Shown here one piece after another: positions 61,059 through 64,000 of a stretch of 64,000 bases of DNA; the first letter of the stretch is position 1, and each line of letters opens with the position of its first letter. Where the stretch lies: NCBI GenBank assembly GCA_028023455.1, contig JAQFVV010000353.1, positions 680,001-744,000 of the forward strand, written 5' to 3'. Source of the stretch: Epiperipatus broadwayi (Eukaryota; Onychophora; Udeonychophora; Euonychophora; Peripatidae). The notes under the pieces were generated by a model that saw nothing but the letters and a program-made list of their open reading frames with translations, was not told where the DNA came from and did not search any database. A program made the translations under genes and the position numbers.

Positions 61059-62165
61059 ATGGGAGACTTTAATGCTAGAATTGGTAGACAAATGAAAGAT
61101 GAAATTGCTGTAGGTAATTTTGGTTATGGTAATAGAAATGAGAGAGGACATAGACTTGTGGAGTTTGCAGAAAAAGAAAAACTTTATATTATGAATTCAT
61201 TTTTTGAGAAAAATGTTAAAAGGAAATGGACATGGAAGCATCCAAATGAAGGTACAGCAGAATTGGATTATATTTTGACTAACAGAAAATACATATTTCA
61301 AAATTGTAATGTTCTTAATAAATTTAACACAGAAAGTGATCATCGATTAGTAAGGTGTAAGTTACGTGTTAATGTAAAACTAGAAAGACAAAAATTATTA
61401 AGAAAAACAATATTTACAGTTGATATTCCTAATCTTCAGAACCATTCTAATGAATTTAAATTAGAACTTACAAATAGGTTTCAAGTGTTAGGAGATTTTG
61501 AACATGATACAGATTTGAATGAAATTAATATGAAAATAACTGATACACTTTTAAAAACTGCAACAAACATAGCTGGTAGAAAAAAGCAGCAATTGACTAA
61601 TAAAATTTCTACTGAGACTAGAGAATTTATGAAGAAAAGAAGGAATATGAAGATATACAAAAATGATGTATTAAAAAGAATTGAATATCTCAAATTTTGT
61701 AAAATGGTACGGAAAAGAGTTGAAAATGATATAAGAAAGTATAACTGTGAAATAGCAAGGAAAGCTGTAGAAGAAAATAAAAGTCTCAAAAATGTTAAAC
61801 AACATTTTGGTATTGGTAGGAAATTTATATCTGCAATAAGCAAAAAAGATGGAATTATTACTAAAAAGAGAGATGACATCATGAAATTGGTAGAAGATTT
61901 TTATCAAGAATTATATAGTAATAAAGAACAAGTACCTCCTATATCTATTACATCTTCCGAATTGCCCAGAATTTTAAATGAAGAAGTGAGACATGCAATT
62001 AAGTGTATGAAGAAAGGAAAGGCTCCAGGAAATGATGGAATTATAATTGATATATTAAAAGAAGCAGGTGAAGAAATAGAAACAATTTTAGCAAAGTTAT
62101 ATACAAAATGTCTAAATGATAAAGATGTACCGGAAGATTATCGGAAGATTGGAAGAATGCAGTAA
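61059..62165 (+). pseudogene. LINE endonuclease C-half and RT N-terminus
   Basis: This frame has 368 codons from ATG 61059, which is an internal Met of the GDFN motif rather than a true start. The APE-type endonuclease signature is seen as GDFN (residues 2-5), ELDYILTN (catalytic-loop Asp 70) and SDHR (93-96, with the metal-site Asp and catalytic His). A basic linker of about 200 residues (KKRRNMKIYKND region) follows, and RT motif 1 GKAPGNDGI is at about 320-328. The frame ends prematurely at 62163. A repeated GAAGATT there adds 11 bp (GAAGATTATCG near 62134-62144), pushing the PEDW-type motif out of frame. The product would nick target DNA and prime reverse transcription. This copy cannot make the intact protein. 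Confidence 0.88.
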
Positions 62166-63272
62166 TAATATTAATATTTAAAAAAGGTATTAAAGAAGAT
62201 ATTAGAAATTACAGACCTATCAGCCTTTTATCAGTTTTATATAAAAATTTTTACCAAGATAATTACAACTCGTCTACAGAGAACTTTGGATTTCCACCAA
62301 CCAAGAGAACAAGCTGGATTTAAAAGTGGTTTTAGTACAATAGATCATATCCAGGTATTGAGAGAAGTCATAGAAAGGACAAATGAATATGAGTTGTCAT
62401 TATGTTTAGGATTTGTAGATTATGAAAAGGCATTCGATTCTATACACATTTCTTCAGTGATTAAAGCATTGGATCATCAAGGTATAGATCCAGGATATTG
62501 TCATATTTTAAAGAATATTTATAAAAATGCAACAGCAACAATTAGATTACATAATGAAACTGGAAAAATCAACATTGAGAAAGGTGTAAGACAGGGTGAC
62601 TCCATATCTCCAAAACTCTTTACAGCAGTGCTGCAAGAAGTATTTTGTGGATTAAAATGGGAAACTAAAGGAGTGAAAGTAAATGGAGAGTATTTAAGTC
62701 ATTTAGATTTCGCAGATGATGTAGGTGTTTTTGCAAATAATGCTTCAGAGCTGCAGGAAATGTTGCAGGAGTTAGCAGATGAAAGTAGAAAAGTAGGACT
62801 AAAGATAAATGTTAAAAAGACTAAAGTAATGTTTAATCGATTTGCTCAAAATATGAAAATAAAGATTGATTATGAAGAATTAGAAGAAGTTAACAGTTAC
62901 AAATACCTTGGTCAGATTATTAATACAGATGGAAACATAATGGAGGAAATTAATCATAGAATTAAACTTGGTTGGAGTGCTTTTGGTAGAAATAACTTGA
63001 TACTAAAAGGAAATATGCCTATGTGTTTGAAAAGGATGGTTTTTAACAAATGTGTTTTACCAGTTCTTACTTATGGATCCGAGACTTGGGCACTTAATAG
63101 AAGAGCAATACAGAGACTTCAGACCACTCAAAGGAGTATGGAGAGATGTATGTTGGGAGTAACAAGAAGAGATCGAAAATGCAATGTATGGGTAAGACAA
63201 CAAACAGGTGATGTGTTTTACCAGTTCTTACTTATGGATCTGAGACTTGGGCACTTAATAGAAGAGAAATAG
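62166..63272 (+). pseudogene. LINE reverse transcriptase core and C-terminus
   Basis: Between 62166 and about 62240 the coding sense (NYRPISLLS) continues in a shifted frame. A 1-nt change near 62247 (TATAAAAATTTTTACC) restores the original frame, and 62286-63272 is open. RT motifs are [10 protein letters not shown] (near residue 10), motif A GFVDYEKAFD (42-51), motif B RQGDSISPKLF (102-112), motif C DFADD (141-145) with both catalytic Asp, and YKYLG (205-209). The catalytic residues are intact. The frame is then thrown off by a 161-bp tandem duplication. Confidence 0.88.
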
Positions 63273-63372
63273 AGAGACTTCAGACCACTCAAAGGAGTAT
63301 GGAGAGATGTATGTTGGGAGTAACAAGAAGAGATCGAAAACACATTGTATGGGTAAGACAACAAACAGGTGT
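63051..63372. repeat. 161-bp tandem duplication inside the LINE
   Basis: TGTGTTTTACCAGTTCTTAC starts at 63051 and again at 63212. The two 161-bp units differ at only a handful of sites. Since 161 is not a multiple of three, the second unit is out of frame with the first. Confidence 0.95.
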
Positions 63373-63645
63373 TACTGACCTTATTGAAAAAATTAAAAGA
63401 TTGAAATGGAGTTGGGCTGGACATATTGCTAGAAGAGATGATAATAGATGGACAATTAAAATTTTAAACTGGATTCCAAGAGATTGTTAAAGACCCAGAA
63501 AGAGACCACATGTGAGATGGATGGATGAAATAAGAAAATGTGCAGGAGTGTTGTGGAGAAGAGAAGCTAAAGATCGGAGAAGATGGATTAAACTTGGAGA
63601 GACCTTCATCCTGCAGTGGATTGTTAATGATTGATGATGATGATA
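63299..63645 (+). pseudogene. LINE C-terminal segment and 3' UTR
   Basis: The second duplication unit and downstream sequence encode MERCMLGVTRRDRK, WAGHIARRDDNRWTIKILNW and, after a stop at 63488-63490, MDEIRKCAG in another frame. These blocks are standard at the C terminus of RTE/CR1-like polymerase proteins. The (GATGAT)n tail at 63632-63645 ends the element. Confidence 0.85.
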
Positions 63646-63651
63646 GTTATT

Positions 63652-64000
63652 TCTGTAATAAATTTATAAATCATATTTTAAGATTATTAGATGTGTGTTT
63701 TAAAGACATGAAAGTATTATATGGTAGTTTTGTTATGAGAATTTGGTGGGATAATATTCTTATGCCATTGCCAATGTATCTTTAGGAATGTATATTCAAT
63801 GTTTATGCCAGTGTACCTTACTGAACATCTCACATTAAGAGTTTCATAATTATATTTGTTATTTTGATAGAACCATATTTTATTTATAATATTCAGCAAG
63901 TTTATAAGTTAAATTTATTATTGAAATGAATAGATTGAGTATTATAGTTGGATGGAGTATTATGTTGAATTTAAGTATTATTGTATTTTATTTAATAAGT
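63652..64000. other. AT-rich flank of the LINE
   Basis: No recognised feature up to the window end. Confidence 0.45.

Larger units (their letters stand above)
61056..63642 (+). mobile_element. 5'-truncated RTE-like LINE with 9-bp TSD
   Basis: The insertion is bounded by ATAGTTATT at 61047-61055 and 63643-63651, directly before the first element base and directly after the (GATGAT)n tail. It starts in the middle of the endonuclease domain, so about 120 N-terminal residues are missing, as expected from incomplete reverse transcription. It continues through a full reverse transcriptase to the 3' tail. The ORF is broken in three places. The tail is nearly identical to the 22.8-kb copy. The (GAT)n tail and EN-RT layout point to the RTE superfamily; the clade is not firm. 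Confidence 0.9.

Noticed and set aside
61481-61907. Minus-strand ORFs of 133 and 78 codons
   Set aside because: Antisense shadows of the lysine-rich LINE linker.

Overview
This window looks like gene-poor nuclear DNA from an animal, probably an invertebrate. It is extremely A+T-rich, has no operon-like ORF packing, and is filled with eukaryotic mobile elements: a non-LTR retrotransposon, an LTR element, tRNA-derived SINEs, a Merlin-type transposase remnant and many fold-back or terminal-inverted-repeat elements. I cannot assign a phylum. I found no convincing host protein-coding gene, rRNA, tRNA gene or CRISPR array. Every protein-like signal I can support comes from a mobile element.

Layout. 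From 1 to 14,100 the DNA is AT-rich non-coding sequence with several near-perfect fold-back elements (835-1006, 1486-1691, 12379-12640), small hairpins and a dispersed repeat (10.6-13.2 kb). A Pol III-type SINE lies at 14.1 kb, with relatives at 20.4 kb and, on the minus strand, 54.9 kb. From 16 to 24 kb there is a fold-back relative flanked by 17-bp direct repeats, another fold-back (18.9 kb), a head-to-head and tandem repeat cluster (20.3-21.5 kb), a 152-bp RTE tail on the minus strand with a 10-bp target-site duplication (TSD), and a 350-bp inverted repeat. At 25,363-26,449 is a 1.1-kb element whose ends begin TACACCTGGGTCTC.

The most striking object is at 26,777-35,305. It is a complete LTR retroelement of 8.5 kb with two 3.03-kb LTRs (TG...CA ends, 4-bp ATTG TSD). 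Its 2.47-kb interior holds only a broken gag-like reading frame and no pol. This is the layout of a non-autonomous long-LTR or gag-only element (LARD/TR-GAG type). Both LTRs carry the same TATA box and the same 85-codon antisense ORF.

From 35.3 to 50 kb there are further inverted-repeat elements, a 68-bp minisatellite, tandem duplications and a partial relative of the 25.4-kb element. At 50.9-52.4 kb is an old, heavily mutated LINE reverse transcriptase. At 53.4-53.8 kb is a Merlin (IS1016/ISXO2-like) transposase remnant with one catalytic Asp lost. At 55.7-56.2 kb is a 446-bp fold-back.

The window ends with an RTE-like LINE at 61,056-63,642. It is cut off at its 5' end exactly at the endonuclease GDFN motif, flanked by a 9-bp ATAGTTATT TSD, and broken by an 11-bp duplication-type insertion, a 1-nt shift and a 161-bp tandem duplication. 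Its tail closely matches the small copy at 22.8 kb, so this family probably moved both copies and may be a source of retrotransposition activity for the SINEs. That last link is inference.
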